Assembly: GCA_947650365.1 (NCBI GenBank)
Contig: OX393555.1
Location: forward strand, 13,781,550 to 13,845,549
Source of the DNA: Chamaelirium japonicum
Lineage: Eukaryota > Streptophyta > Magnoliopsida > Liliales > Melanthiaceae
DNA length: 64,000 bases
Direction: 5' to 3'
The translations under genes were made by a program, and so were the position numbers. Positions 42,256 to 53,973 of this stretch are shown here, piece by piece. The notes under the pieces are model-generated. The model searched no databases, was not told the DNA's origin, and was given only the letters and a program-made list of their open reading frames with translations. Numbering within the stretch: the stretch's first letter is position 1; the number at the start of each line of letters is the position of its first letter.

Positions 42256-44940
42256 CATTGAGTATAATTTTTGGACATAGCTTTATAGTGGTTAAAAGGA
42301 GCTGCCTCAGTTTCTTTCATATTCTTTTGTTGGTCTCATCACTTGGACGTGGAAACTTACCCAAGTTTGGCGGAGGCCTTCGGTCATGTTCTTCATATTG
42401 TTCGGATCATCTTACAGAGAAAAGCTTGAAGAGTAAAAAACCATTGTTTCAGATGACTGCTAATCACATGTATACTTTCTAGTAAGTTACAGAAAATGTT
42501 AGTATGTCATCTTAAACTCAATTTTTTTCGCAAAAAATGTATAATTTGTAAAATATTATGGTTTCCTTGTTCTTGTTATTCAAATTGCTCGCAACGATAA
42601 TCCTTATGATCATTTACCCATTTATATAAAGTTGCTACACAATCATATGTTGCCAAGGGCTGCTTGTGATTTGTTAATGTGCTCTTTGTTTTCAAGACAA
42701 GAAATAGAACTTTTGGAGGATGGGAAAGCAGTATCAATTGTGAATAACTGCACATATTATTGAAGTTTGTGTGGTTTTTGCAACTATATGCGTGAGTCTT
42801 TTAAGCTAGGCAGGCAACTCTTTTTGACCTATGGTACTTGGAATATATTTCCTTTATTATTCTGGGGTATTCTATTTGGTATTATCCTTTTATTTTTCAA
42901 ATTGAAATTTCTTGGTGAAATTTGATATTGACTTCAAAGGTTGAAGAGTAGGATGACGAAAGTGGACGGAAGGACAAAAAAACTAGTACCAATTGTTTTT
43001 GAAAGACAGTAATCGACACCATCAAAAACAAGGAACTAACAAAGTAACAATACAAAGAAAATCTAGAATCCCAACATTTTATTGTATGGAGATAAGAAGG
43101 GGGATAGTCGCCAAGGAAAAAACTAAAGCAAAGTCAGAGCAGGGAAAGCTTTTGCACTTAAACCACTCCCATAAAAAGTAGCCGCCATATTGGACCAAAA
43201 ATTCAGATTGAAAATTTTACATCCAAACATCTTCGAAACCTTTTGAATTCTTTTGAAGATTGACATATTGTTTTCATTTGATGCACCTCACCAAATTGCT
43301 TGTGGAACTGTACTTCACCCTTTGTAGGAATCATTACTAATGCTAGGTAAATTTGGAGCTGTCAGCAAGTCTCTACATGTATAGGAAGCGAGACATTCAA
43401 TTTTTAGTGCAAGCCAACTTCTCCCATGAAGAGCCCTTGTAAATGCACACTGTAAGGTTTTCAAGTGCCTCATATTTTTCATTTGTAAATGCGTTCTTTC
43501 TTTTATTATACACTTTTCTGTTAGATTCTCATATTTAGGCTCTTCTCTTGGGTGGTTTTCCTTCCAAATTGTTGGATCATGTTCAATACTAATGGGTTCT
43601 ACACATACTTCTTCCAACTACAAATCAAGTCCCCCTAACTGTAAGAAACCTTTATATGATGTGACAATGAAAATCTAGTTGGTCTCTTATCTCCAACTTA
43701 TGGAATCTTACTAACTATTATTCATCTTAAGATGGTCATTGAAATGATTGCGGTGATTGAATCTCATGATGAAATGAACTATCTTAGAAAAAAGAAAGGA
43801 GATGAGGAGGAAAAAAGAGAAAATTAACGAAGAAGAGATATAGGGACCTTTGCTTTTCAGTTAAATGTCATCATCAGTCTTATCCCATTTAGATGAGGCC
43901 AATTATGGGGAATTCGACCGGATGTCAACCTAAAGTCAACCTTCTAAGATTGATACCGAAAACCTGACCAAGGCAACTTGACAAGAGATAGGCATGCCAA
44001 GGAACTTAAAGGAGAGTTGGCGATTAGGGAGACCTACCTTGTTCGTTATGTAGGTGAAGCTCATGCAACCTGGGACAACCCTCAAATGTTTGTCTAGACA
44101 AGGAAAGAGTCCAAGTGAAGTGGTTAGACGTCAAGTTTGGATGTAGGAAATTACATTCATCTTTGTGGCACATATTAAAAGACAAAAAGCTGAAATGAAT
44201 CAACATTCCTATCTGAACATCATGCTAAAATTAGGTGCAAGCAAATCAATACTCAATGTAACTCAATAGACATCAAGAAACTCAAAATTCAGCAGCAATA
44301 ATAGCCATATATGTCCATAGAAACATGCCAATAACAAGGTAAAATTAACAGTAGGCAAGTAGTCAAGGTTACATGTGTTGATGGGCTCAAGACTAGTATA
44401 TGGCTTCACATAAGAAATTCCAGCAAATAAACAATAATTTCTAGGAAGTGTATGGATGAGATTGATGAAGTGAAAGATGAAAACAAAGCGAGAAGTATGG
44501 TTTATAAAAGGAAAATAGAAGCTAGATGAAGTAGGGAAAAAGAGAGATCTCATTGTGTAGTGATCACAAGCGTTAAACGTTTCCAATTCCATGACTAGGA
44601 ATGTTCCACAAAATTTTTGGAAGAAGACCATAATCTCGCCAAGTCTCGGTATCATTCCAAATAAGAGAACAAAAGGGTTAAAGGAGGTAGTATGGTGGAA
44701 AGAAGGCAAGAGAGGATGGATGAGCAAGAAGACCTTTTGGCTTCATTGGAGAGAAAACTCATATAAAAGAGGGAACAAAATTCTGCACTTGCAAGAAGTT
44801 ATAAGGACTTCACATATGTAGGAGGGGCTATGGGAGAAAGAGAAGAAAGTGGATTGATAAGGGTAGTTGGAAAAGAAGGATTCCAAGTGACCTCCAATAC
44901 GTGAGAAAAATAGGGCAAAAGGAGGCCAAATTTTACGCAT
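42256..44940. other. Intergenic, nothing recognised
   Basis: 3' untranslated region of the PPR gene, then AT-rich sequence. The longest frames, such as 44263-44727 on the minus strand, show no domain and look like chance. Confidence 0.4.
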
Positions 44941-44944
44941 AGTT

Positions 44945-45305
44945 CAAAACACCGGGCGATACCGGTATGTACCGGTTTGAGCCTGACTGGTACTACCCCC
45001 AGTACTATTATTTGCCTTGTTTTCTCCCTTACACTATAATTTGAATCAATAAATCAGTTTTTGTAGGCAAATGCATTAACTTAAGAGTTAAGACCATGGG
45101 ACATCATTGTAGAAGTCCAACTAAGCTACCTGTAAAAAAATAAAGTCCAACTATGCACAAATATCTTATGGGTATCATTTTGGAAGCGAAATAATTAAAA
45201 AAAGGACGCAACAACCGGTACCGACTGGTACGTTCCGGCCAATATGTATCGCCCGGTATGTACCGATCGAGGGTCAATCAATACTGTGATTTTGAACCCT
45301 GGTTT
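44945..45305. mobile_element. Foldback element with CCGGTAC motifs, about 360 bp
   Basis: The left part ACCGGGCGATACCGGTATGT plus ACCGG is repeated, inverted and imperfect, on the right as CCGGCCAATATGTATCGCCC followed by GGTATGTACC. Ends are TTCAAAACAC and the related TTTTGAACCC. Likely a non-autonomous DNA element. Confidence 0.55.
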
Positions 45306-45407
45306 TAAGATCTCATATTTGAATCATATTGAAAAGAGTAGGCTGGCAGCTGAAGAGAAATCCCAAATGTGTGCCATCAAACTTTTGTTAGGATTAATTT
45401 GGACCCC

Positions 45408-45530
45408 CATCTATGTCACTAAAGCCTAATATAATGATAGCCTCTTATTTGTTTGCCTTTGGTCATCTCATCTATGTCACTAAAGCCTAATATAATGATA
45501 GCCTCTTATTTGTTTGCCTTTGGTCGTCTC
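45408..45530. repeat. 61-bp tandem duplication
   Basis: ATCTATGTCACTAAAGCC followed by TAATATAATGATAGCCTCTT occurs twice, 61 bp apart (about 45410 and 45471), nearly identical. Confidence 0.85.
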
Positions 45531-46929
45531 CACCATTCAAACTAAGCCCTTCTTTATTTCCACCGTTCAAGTCTAATTGACCAATTAAGTACTCATGTGA
45601 CTAGCACATGACTTAAGCAAGTGACTATGGACTAAGTCAAAAATGGTAAGTGTCCGGAAATAGTATATACTAAAAAACTAAATCAATGCCCACGAAATTT
45701 GGGCTAATAAGATAGTAAAAATAAGAAGAAACTAGAATGGGTTGTGCTTACTTAAAACCCTCTAATAATAAATACAATCGCCTTCAACTAACCTACTTAA
45801 CATCGTCTAAATCAGTTTAAACAGATGAGTAAAGAAAAATGCTCAATCTATAAACCCATCATGAATCCCAAGATGACCTTTGGGAGATCCATTGATAAGG
45901 ATAGGGAACAAGATAGAAGAAATACGATAGGAGTCCACCAAATCAGGTAATTAATTACCTACTTTCTTCCTACTTCCATAGCGATGTTGTGGATGCCAAG
46001 TTCCAGATTCTTGTTTGATTTGCCAGTGGGACCCATAGAAACAAAGTTCGGATTCACACTAATTTACTGAGGGTCAATTCGGTTCAATTCAGACTTCAAA
46101 CAAATTCAGAGAAAATTGGGGATAGTTTGGGGGGAATTTTCTTTGTTTTGAAGGTTTCTTTGGGATTTTTTTCATAATTTTTGGTGATTTTCAGGGTTAT
46201 TTGATGATCTTTCAGGATTATTTTTTGAACCAGCAAATCAGTCGATTAATTACCAATGTATTCGGCGGTCCTTTGATGCACCGAATTTCACCTACCTTTG
46301 TGACAATGCCGGTACCTACTCCTCTAATAATGTTCTCTTTATCTTTTTCTGTATTTGTCAATAAATATTCTTATCTTTTTCTCATTTTATGAAGAAATCT
46401 CTAAGTATAATCACACTCATTAGATTGGACCCGACATATCTCCAAGCTGATAGGTGTGATAGGTGTATTTTCCTTTGCAAGCCCTCTTCATTATTTTTGG
46501 TATTGGTGATGTATCTATTTAATTATTGCATTTAAATTTTAAAGTACATTTATGCGTGCAATACTTGCACATATGGGCATGGATTCATGCATATGCTCAT
46601 GCACACTTATAAAATGTGTTATGTATAATCACATGATTCACATGCATGTATATTGCGATATTTGTCCCTATCTTTTTACTGATGTTCCTATCATTAATAT
46701 ATCCATATTCAAATTTTTATCGTTGTTTGATAATCAAAATTTTGGGGGACTTTGCGATCCATCCTTTAAATGAACTTCCATTTACATTAAGGGCGACAAA
46801 ACTTTCTTATTAAGAGTGCTCCACAGTTCAAATTTAATTGTAAAAGGTACAACAGCCGATAAAATGACTCATATGCCCTTCCATTAACCATCTAGTTAAA
46901 CCGGTTTCACAACACGACAAAAAAGTTCC
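45531..46929. other. Intergenic, nothing recognised
   Basis: AT-rich. No supported gene. Confidence 0.35.
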
Positions 46930-47215
46930 AGATTTTTGAAACTTCTTTGTTTGTCGTGAAACCTTAACCCTACTTCTATACCCTAAATAGTGAGCCCTAA
47001 ACCTAACCACAGCCCTAATTCTATATCCTAAATAGTAAACCTTAACCCTAAATGGCTAAACCTAACCCTAACCTTACTTCTATACCCCTAATAGTGAACC
47101 CTAACCCTAACCCTAACCCTATACCCCTAACAGTGAACCCTAATCCTAAACCTAAACCTAACCCAAATCACTGTAAGGTCAAAATCACTGTAAGGTCCGG
47201 AATCATTGTAGCAGT
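46930..47215. repeat. Interstitial telomere-like repeat (CCCTAA type)
   Basis: Degenerate CCCTAA/CCTAAA words are densest at 47090-47125, where CCCTAACCCTAACCCTAACC occurs. They alternate with CCCCTAATAGTGAACCCTAA-like segments. The run ends in AAATCACTGTAAGGTC and CATTGTAGCAG, echoing the palindrome-cluster vocabulary. Confidence 0.7.
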
Positions 47216-48040
47216 CTCTGTTACCAAAAACTCCAATTTTTTGAATAAGTCTCAATTAAAACACGACTTATTCAGTAAACGTTTGCTACATGACTCTTTC
47301 CCGATTTTTTGAAAAAGTCACGATTTTCACGTTTTAATCCTAATTTACGCGTTTTAATCTCGATTAATTGTGTTTTAATCCCGTCATATATTGCTCAAAA
47401 ATCCTATTGTAAGATTTATATATAAATATGTTCTAAAATTCCACCGTTTGTTTCCCGACTCTTTCTCGACCTTTCTGATTTTTCCGACTTCTCCCCTAGC
47501 CGATTTTTTTCCGACTTCCGACTTGGTAACTATGATATCAGTCTGAAATCACTCTAGCAACAGTGCTACTATGTAAGTCCGGTGATTATTAGCTAGGAGA
47601 GTATCTCATGGGTTGTTTTGGACCATTTTAAAAAATTAAATAAAAAAAATGGTTAAAAGGGGACCTTATGCGGGTAATCAGGTATACAAGATTGGATCTT
47701 AATCTAAACCCATTTCGCGGGCTTCATGTAAACGGATAGTATTTGGTGAATTTGTGGACTTAATGTAAACCAATCCTCTTATAGTGAACCTACACCTGAA
47801 TCACTTGATTACCCCCAAAAAAATTTGACCGTACTTTATAATCTTTTAAGTCGAATTTTACAAGAACATAATCCACATAAATTTTTTTCGATATACCTAA
47901 TGACTAGGTGTGCACACCTATTCCTTCTCTCTCGCTTCACATCAATCGACCTTGTGTGTTTCTTTAAGCATGTGTGCCCTTCCTTTTTTTTTTCCATTTT
48001 ATCTTCTTTGTTTATTCGTACCTTCCCCTCTTGATCTCAT
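47216..48040. other. Intergenic, nothing recognised
   Basis: AT-rich spacer. No feature supported. Confidence 0.35.
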
Positions 48041-49093
48041 TTGATCCAGCACATGATTGGTGTGCCAGAATATGCACTTAGGTGCTATGGTGACATACAT
48101 CACTATTTCTTTCTAACTTTTAGCATGATTGATTGCTTTCTTGATAGGTCGCCTTCTAAAAGATGGGTTCTTGCATTGCACGGCTTCTTTTCATATGATA
48201 GAAAATTTCGCGGTAACCTTTCACTTTCACATGATCAAATGTTGAAGGTAAGCTATTTTTGTGAATTCTATAGAATTTTTTCTCATGTTTTTTTAACTTG
48301 GACAATTTGCAAAGGGAACTAGTGTGAAGGCCTTGTCAAATATGAAATTTTGGAACTTGGTAATTGGTCCATGTAAGCTTAATTGTAGTCTTGAGTCTAC
48401 AGACCTTTCATCGTCAGAGTATTACCTGTATTTCAGCAATCGAGAAATTCGCATCCTCTCATACGAGAAGTTCACATCCTCTCATACTTAAATGATTTAT
48501 ATCACCTTCTAATTCAATCAACTCATCCAAGAAAGAATCTTGCCATCGTATTGTAATATCGTTGCATGTATTCTTGTTGATAACAGTCTATAGAATATGT
48601 GGAAAATTGGTAGGTTTGAACTGAACTTTAATGTGCCGCAATTTTTTTTTAGCATAACTCTGGTGTCTCCGTGTAGTACTACTCTTCCACGGTCGCGATG
48701 AGGACAAAACCTCCATGTGGGATTTTGCATGTGGAGCTCCACAATTTCCATTCTTCTACTCTTTTCATCGTGTTTCTTTTTTTTTGATACAGTACACTGG
48801 TGGTTATGGACTGATCATGGTGAGGTCCTCTAACAACAAGGATCTTGCATCATCTCGGCAGGAGAGGTCTCAGTAATCTTCTGTTGTCCTAATTCTTGCC
48901 ATTTTTGCGAGTCAGTCCCCAGATGGCTTTGCACATCTCATCAGCTTGCGTAGAGAGACACCCCCCCCCCCCCCCCCCCCCCCCCCAAATTCTGGATCAG
49001 CAGTTGGCAAGTCAGTTCCATCAAACGGCTTTGGAGTCGTGCAGTCTGATCAGAGTGTTGCCTCCTTCATGATTCCCCTCTGGAGAACTTGAA
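48041..49093 (+). pseudogene. Possible exons of an unrecognised gene
   Basis: I do not recognise this gene. Exon-like pieces on the plus strand are as follows. At 48149-48248, after an acceptor CTTGATAG and before a donor GTAAGC, the sequence reads SPSKRWVLALHGFFSYDRKF then RGNLSLSHDQMLK. At 48793 onward, after TTTTTTTGATACAG, it reads YTGGYGLIMVRSSNNKDLAS up to a TAA at 48876. After a possible acceptor near 48915, the same frame reads SPDGFAHLISLRRET, nine prolines from a 26-nt poly-C, NSGSAVGKSVPSNGFGVV and SFMIPLWRT with a stop at 49091. Splice logic is incomplete, so either a live gene with unseen exons or a pseudogene is possible. Confidence 0.3.
48961..48986. repeat. Poly-C tract, 26 nt
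   Basis: It is embedded in an open frame where it would encode proline. The length keeps the frame open across it, but such tracts are error-prone in sequencing. Confidence 0.9.
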
Positions 49094-50349
49094 GAGCCGC
49101 GAGGATCATGCTTACCTCTGCTGCAATTCACACAGATAACCGATGTGGAGCTCCAGACATGGAATTCTGCCATGAATTTTCCCATTTATCATTTGGTATT
49201 ACTTCTTTCTTTTGGGTACCTAATATTTTTTTCCGCTCCATTTGTTTGATTCATACGATTTTTTTGGAAGTAACTCTTGGATGGTCGTCAAGATGCACCA
49301 TGAACTTAAGTGGTTGCAACACCGACAGCTGATGATGATGGCTGCGGCAACGGCAACGGCAACAGGGATCCATGATTTCTGGAACTCTCTAAAGGTGTCT
49401 TACCTTGTTAGCATTCTCTGTGTTTCCTGTAGTAGTGGTAGAAGTGATTACGAGCGAAATGTATGCTGGTCGGAAATAACCCTAATCCGGCTAAGTTTGA
49501 GAAGCCTTTGTTTATCATTGGCGAGAGTTGAGAAACTATGACCAATAAGATTGTGTCTTGTACTTGGAAAGCGGATTCTCGTACTAGTCTTTTGTTTCAC
49601 TGAATGTTACTGCTTTTTGCCTTGAAAATGTTGGGGTTTTTTTTGCTCATATGAGTGATTGGAGATCTCATACCGTTAAGTGTTATATGGATTTTGTTTT
49701 GTTCTTTAGATCGTGGAGGGCTGAGAAATGAAAGATCTCATAGAATGTGTTTGTGGGCATCATGGAGACATGGTACCAGTTCTGGTATTTGAAAATTGTT
49801 TGTTTTTCTTTTTGGGAATTTTGTATAAAGCCCCTGAAAACTAGGTTAATTGCATGTTAACCGCTGAAAACTTCATATTTACATATCGACTCCTAAAAAC
49901 AAAATTATGTATGCAAATTGTTCCCTCAGGTTAACTTGTGTATATATGGGTGTAAGATTTCAGGTAAAGATTTCAGGTATATTCATGGTTTGACTGTTAT
50001 TTTGCCCTTAGTTAACCTGAAATGGAATGTTAGGTCCGGAGATGCATCAAATTTAAAAAGCATTATCGATCGCTCATTTTAACCTTTCAATTGAAGAGAA
50101 CATTTAATCAGTCTAAAGGGTTTAAAATGTACTGATTTTTTATAGATGTGCCATCTAAGGAAAGATGATCATCCTTACAAAAAATCAACAAATTCTTAAA
50201 CCTCTATCCAACGATTTGGATGATGTGTGTCTAACTCTGTGGTAAAGTAGTGTTTTTCTGGATCTTGCACCCGAGGTGCAGCAACAACGTTGCACCGCTC
50301 GCTTGTTTACCTACTTAGAAGTTTTTGAATTTGATAAAATTTGGTGAGG
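49094..50349. other. Intergenic with MITE remnants
   Basis: Could be 3' untranslated sequence of the preceding gene up to about 49550. A relative of the 38470-38740 foldback lies near 49820-49960. Palindromic AGATGATCATC-containing sequence starts near 50160. Confidence 0.4.
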
Positions 50350-50600
50350 GTGTTATCTAGGGTAAGATGATCATCCTTACTAGTTTTTATCAAATTCCAA
50401 AACTTCTAAGGGGGTCAAATGGTCGAAACAAAATCTGTAGATTTAAATGATGACTGCGGACGGCTGATTTTGTTTCGACCATTTGACCTCCGTAGAAGAT
50501 TTGGTATTTGATGAAAATTGGTGAGGATGATCATCTTACCCTAGACAACACCCTCACCAATTTTCATCAAATTCCAAAACTTTTAGGATGGTCAAACAAT
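50350..50600. repeat. Nested foldback with perfect 23-bp stem
   Basis: GGTCAAATGGTCGAAACAAA plus ATC (50413-50435) is perfectly complementary to 50466-50488. The stem extends imperfectly outward (TCTAGGGTAAGATGATCATC near 50356 against GATGATCATCTTACCCTAGA near 50525). A further arm, CCTCACCAATTTTCATCAAA (50551 on), pairs with TTTGATGAAAATTGGTGAGG (50507 on). The result is several mutually exclusive hairpins. Confidence 0.88.
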
Positions 50601-50615
50601 GCCTGAGGTGCAGCA

Positions 50616-50745
50616 ATGATGCGGCATGCGGTGCGTGCGGCACTGCACCGCAGCCGTCTGATGCACGCGCTGCGTGCATTACATGCACACAGCATTGCAT
50701 CAGACGGCTGCGGTACAGTGCCGCACTTACCGTATGCCGCATTAT
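50616..50745. ncRNA. Long hairpin, possible small-RNA precursor
   Basis: Arms 50616-50664 and 50697-50745 pair at about 44 of 49 positions, with the conserved block CACTG-ACCGCAGCCGTCTGATGC and a 32-nt loop. The mismatches are isolated, as in plant pre-miRNAs or young MITE hairpins. The stem itself is clear; transcription or processing is an inference. Confidence 0.4.
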
Positions 50746-50748
50746 AGC

Positions 50749-50751
<3 letters not shown>

Positions 50752-50839
<88 letters not shown>
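50752..50839. repeat. Compound (CT)n(TA)n microsatellite
   Basis: About 17 CT units followed by about 26 TA units. Confidence 0.95.
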
Positions 50840-50841
<2 letters not shown>

Positions 50842-51689
50842 GACTTTGGTACTGTACCGAAATTCATAGGGACCATCCGATGATCCTATGGTGGGTCTTA
50901 GACATCCCTTTAGGTTTCATCCCAGGGCCCCTAGAATACTGCACCCACCACTGATGTATGGAAAATGAGATGAATGCAGGAGATGGGTTCGATTTGGTAC
51001 CGAAATTTCCCCACTAGTAGAGGAACCCATATATTTAATGGGTTCCACTTTGGTACAAAATTGCCATACTGAAGCCATCTCCACCATCCACCACAGTTTC
51101 CTTGCATTCTTTTGGTGGGAGCATTAGTCTAGGGGCCATGGGATGAACCCTAGGTGGATCCACCACAACAATCTATTTAGTTACTTGCAGTTGGTAGTAC
51201 ACGATACAGTGGGGCTGTGTGTTCCAACTACACGTTTTTATATAAAAAATCATACAAGCGGGAGTTGGAACTGTGCATGTTTTTGAATACTCCACCGAAC
51301 CAAACAGACCTTAGCATGCAGTGTTGGCGCATGTGTTCCAACTCCTACAAGTCCATCTGATTGTCCGTACGGTACCGAAGGTCCGAAGCGGGTACCATAG
51401 AATTTTTCATATTATTTAATATATGTCAGTTAGTTATTCAATTGGTGGAAGGTAGAGGTGGCAAATAACTGGGCTGACGGATCCGACCTGACTCGGCCCT
51501 ATTCGGGCGGGTTTAGGGTGGTAATAGATGCCTAGATGGGTTAGTTGCGGGTTCTGGATTTAAATTGAAGCCTAGTCGGATTCGGGTCGGATTTATGCAA
51601 GTATGGTCCGGAACCGATATACTCTACTGTGAGAGTCCGATGGATGGATAAGGTGTGCTGCACAGCCAGCACTGTTATCTCGTCTCCAC
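50840..51689. other. 5' flank of NifU-like gene
   Basis: Includes the dispersed GGCCATGGGATGAACCCTAG phrase (51135-51154). The promoter of the gene starting at 51690 must lie here; no TATA box is obvious. Confidence 0.4.
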
Positions 51690-52743
51690 ATGGCCTCACA
51701 ACGTCTTCAGTTTCCGAGTGTTCCACTCCCCCTCTCCTCTCGCCCCACCGCCGGAATCCCCAACGGCCGGGCAACGTCTCAAGCCCCGGTCCTGGGGGAC
51801 CGACGAGGGTTCCGCCCTTCAAGTTTGAGGCGATCTCCGCTGCGGCCCTGCGCCGCCGCGGCTCTCCAGCCCCTCGACCTCACCGAGGACAACGTCCGGC
51901 GGGTCCTCGTCGACGCCAGATCGGAGGCAAGTATCGATCCCGCACGCTTGGATTCCGATTCTCATGTCTTGTGGTTCCAATTCCGCACGCTTGGATTCCA
52001 ATTCTCATATCTTGTGATTCCTCTCGTTTTGTGCGTGGATTCAGTTTGCTCAGATATTCGATGCGTCCGTCGGAATAACAGGTGAGAGTGTATCATGATC
52101 TTAGGTTTCATTTCAAATTTAGTCTATCATCACTTAGCGTTTTTTTTATTCCAAATCGGTCCCTATAGTTTTAAGAGTTTTTTACAAATCGACCCCTACA
52201 AACTAGTCTAATTACGTATTAACCCCTGAAATTTTATATTTGCATATTGATCCTCCAAAACATATAAAATCATGTATATTCACCCCTCTCGTTAAATACC
52301 AGCTCAAAAGGATGAATATACTTAAAAGATTCCCCTGTTGATTGTTTGGTGTAAACGAAGAGGGCTGCCAAACCTATTAGACAAGTGTAGAGGGCTCTCA
52401 GACAAGTGTAAAGAGGGTTGAATGAGCATCGAGGGAAGATCAAAGTGGAGTTAGGGTACTTACACTAAAAATAGTTGAAATTAGTCGACGAAGGTGATAA
52501 GTCACCCTTTGAGGCTTTGAGCATAAATAAAATGGACATTTGATGCTAAGGTTAGAAGCTCACCGTATGTAAGTCACTTTTTGTTGATGGATAGTGATGG
52601 AGGGGTAAGTATGCACAACTTTATATGTTTTAGAGAGTTGATATGCAAATATAAGATACATTATGCAATTAAACTATTTGTAGGGGTCGATTTTCAAAAA
52701 ACCCTAGTTTTGAATTTTGGTACTTTATGCCTGTTCAAAACTG

Positions 52744-52774
<31 letters not shown>

Positions 52775-53973
52775 AAATTGCCGTTTATTGACTATATGGG
52801 GGGTTTAGTGATTTTGGGCTAAACTTTAGGGGGGTAAAGTGTAATTATTTATTCTTTGATTTTATTTTTTCAATTGAGCCCATTGGTATTGTAATTCTAG
52901 GTGAAGTTGATCTTGCTGATTTGGATGGCCCCTTCGTGAAGCTTAGTCTGAAAGGCAGGTTCTGGCATGAACGTTCCACGGTTCTAGCACGCCTCCGTAC
53001 CTATCTCAAGAACAGGATCCCAGTAAGTTCTTATCAAGAAACAAATTATCGAGAAATGTAGTGTAATATCGCAAAATAAATAGGTTTTTCCTCCACCGAA
53101 AAGATAAATACAATCCGAGTTGAGTTCGGGTCGGGCTTTGGTTTAGGGGTCGGGCAACCGACCCAATCCGAAACTGAGCACTCATGTATGTCTCTGAGTC
53201 TGTGATATATAAGTAATAATCACAGCCATCCCATTTACACATATGTTGAGAGATCGCAATCACAACCATCCGTTTCACCCTATCTCATATTATTTATTTC
53301 TTTCCTGCTTATCAAATAAAGACATTTATGATGATCTAGTAAATCACATGGATAGAAATGCAACAAAAATTGTATGGCAGAGTTAATAAGTATAATCTTT
53401 TCAGTTTTTGATCTTCAAATGTCAAAAATTTAAACAATGATTGAAATTAAGTACACTCGAACCCGGCAAAACCCGACCCGCCTACCAACTTGGGCTAACC
53501 TGAGCCCAATCCCCTAGCTTGAAAATTTGTGCTTGGGTTGGGCTTGGGCTGAGCATCTCGGGTTGGAGGATGGGTTGGGTTAGGGTTGAGGGATTATAGT
53601 ACTTGGGTTGGGCTTGGGATGACCACCAACCCTACCTAACCAATCTGAGTTGGAGCTCTGACCGACCAACCCGACCTCTGTGCTGGTCGGGTCAGGTTGG
53701 TTCTATGCCTAAGTCGGGTCAGGTCGGGTTTGGATTTGTTAGAACCAAGCTAGGTCGGTTCGGTTCTGATTTCGTCCAAACTCAAACCAACCCCAACCGA
53801 GTTGCAACCCTAGTCGAAAGTTCAAATGATATCGATGTTTTATCGGTGATTACATGTGAAACATGTTTCCATATCGAAAAATGGCATTGACCCGTGGTCG
53901 ATTCGATTAGGAAATTCTCGAGGTGGACATCGAAGACGTGAAGCAACTCGACGACAGCCCCGAAAATTTTTGA
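51690..53973 (+). CDS. Small plastid-type protein with NifU C-domain-like fold, lacking cysteines
   Basis: Four exons (51690-51926, 52045-52081, 52901-53022, 53911-53973) give 152 residues. Residues 1-60 (MASQRLQFPSVPLPLSSRPT..., rich in S, P, R) look like a chloroplast transit peptide. The mature part reads LDLTEDNVRRVLVDARSE, then IFDASVGITGEVDLADLDG, PFVKLSLKGRFWHERSTVLA and KNRIPEILEVDIEDVKQLDD to SPENF and the stop. The pattern (helix, VxLxxLDGPxVKLxLxG, helix, IPEIxEV) follows the NFU/NifU C-terminal domain, but GRFWHERS replaces the Fe-S-binding CxxC segment, so cluster transfer by that site is impossible. Intron 1 has a GC-AG donor (AG|GCAAGT); the others are GT-AG. The match to conserved plant proteins of unknown role is from memory; function is unknown. 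Confidence 0.82.
52150..52860. mobile_element. MITE-derived sequences in intron 2 of the NifU-like gene
   Basis: ACAAATCGACCCCTACAAAC at 52173 and TTGTAGGGGTCGATTTTCAA at 52678 are inverted ends of the 38470-38740 family. Unrelated sequence between them (52320-52570) may be a nested insertion. A 28-nt poly-G (52744-52771) and a GGGCTAAACTTTAGGGGGGT tail follow. Confidence 0.6.
53450..53815. repeat. Cryptically simple GGGTTGGG/ACCCGACC tract in intron 3
   Basis: Degenerate words of GGTTGGGCTTGGG and CCGACCCG type on both strands. They resemble other simple tracts at 36275-36430 and 54640-54925. Confidence 0.6.

Noticed and set aside
44263-44727. 154-residue minus-strand frame
   Set aside because: Hydrophobic, AT-driven composition without any recognisable domain; the surroundings are ordinary intergenic DNA.
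50554-50869. Overlapping frames over the 50.6-kb hairpin
   Set aside because: They translate the hairpin arms and the microsatellite; both strands look similar because the sequence is a palindrome.
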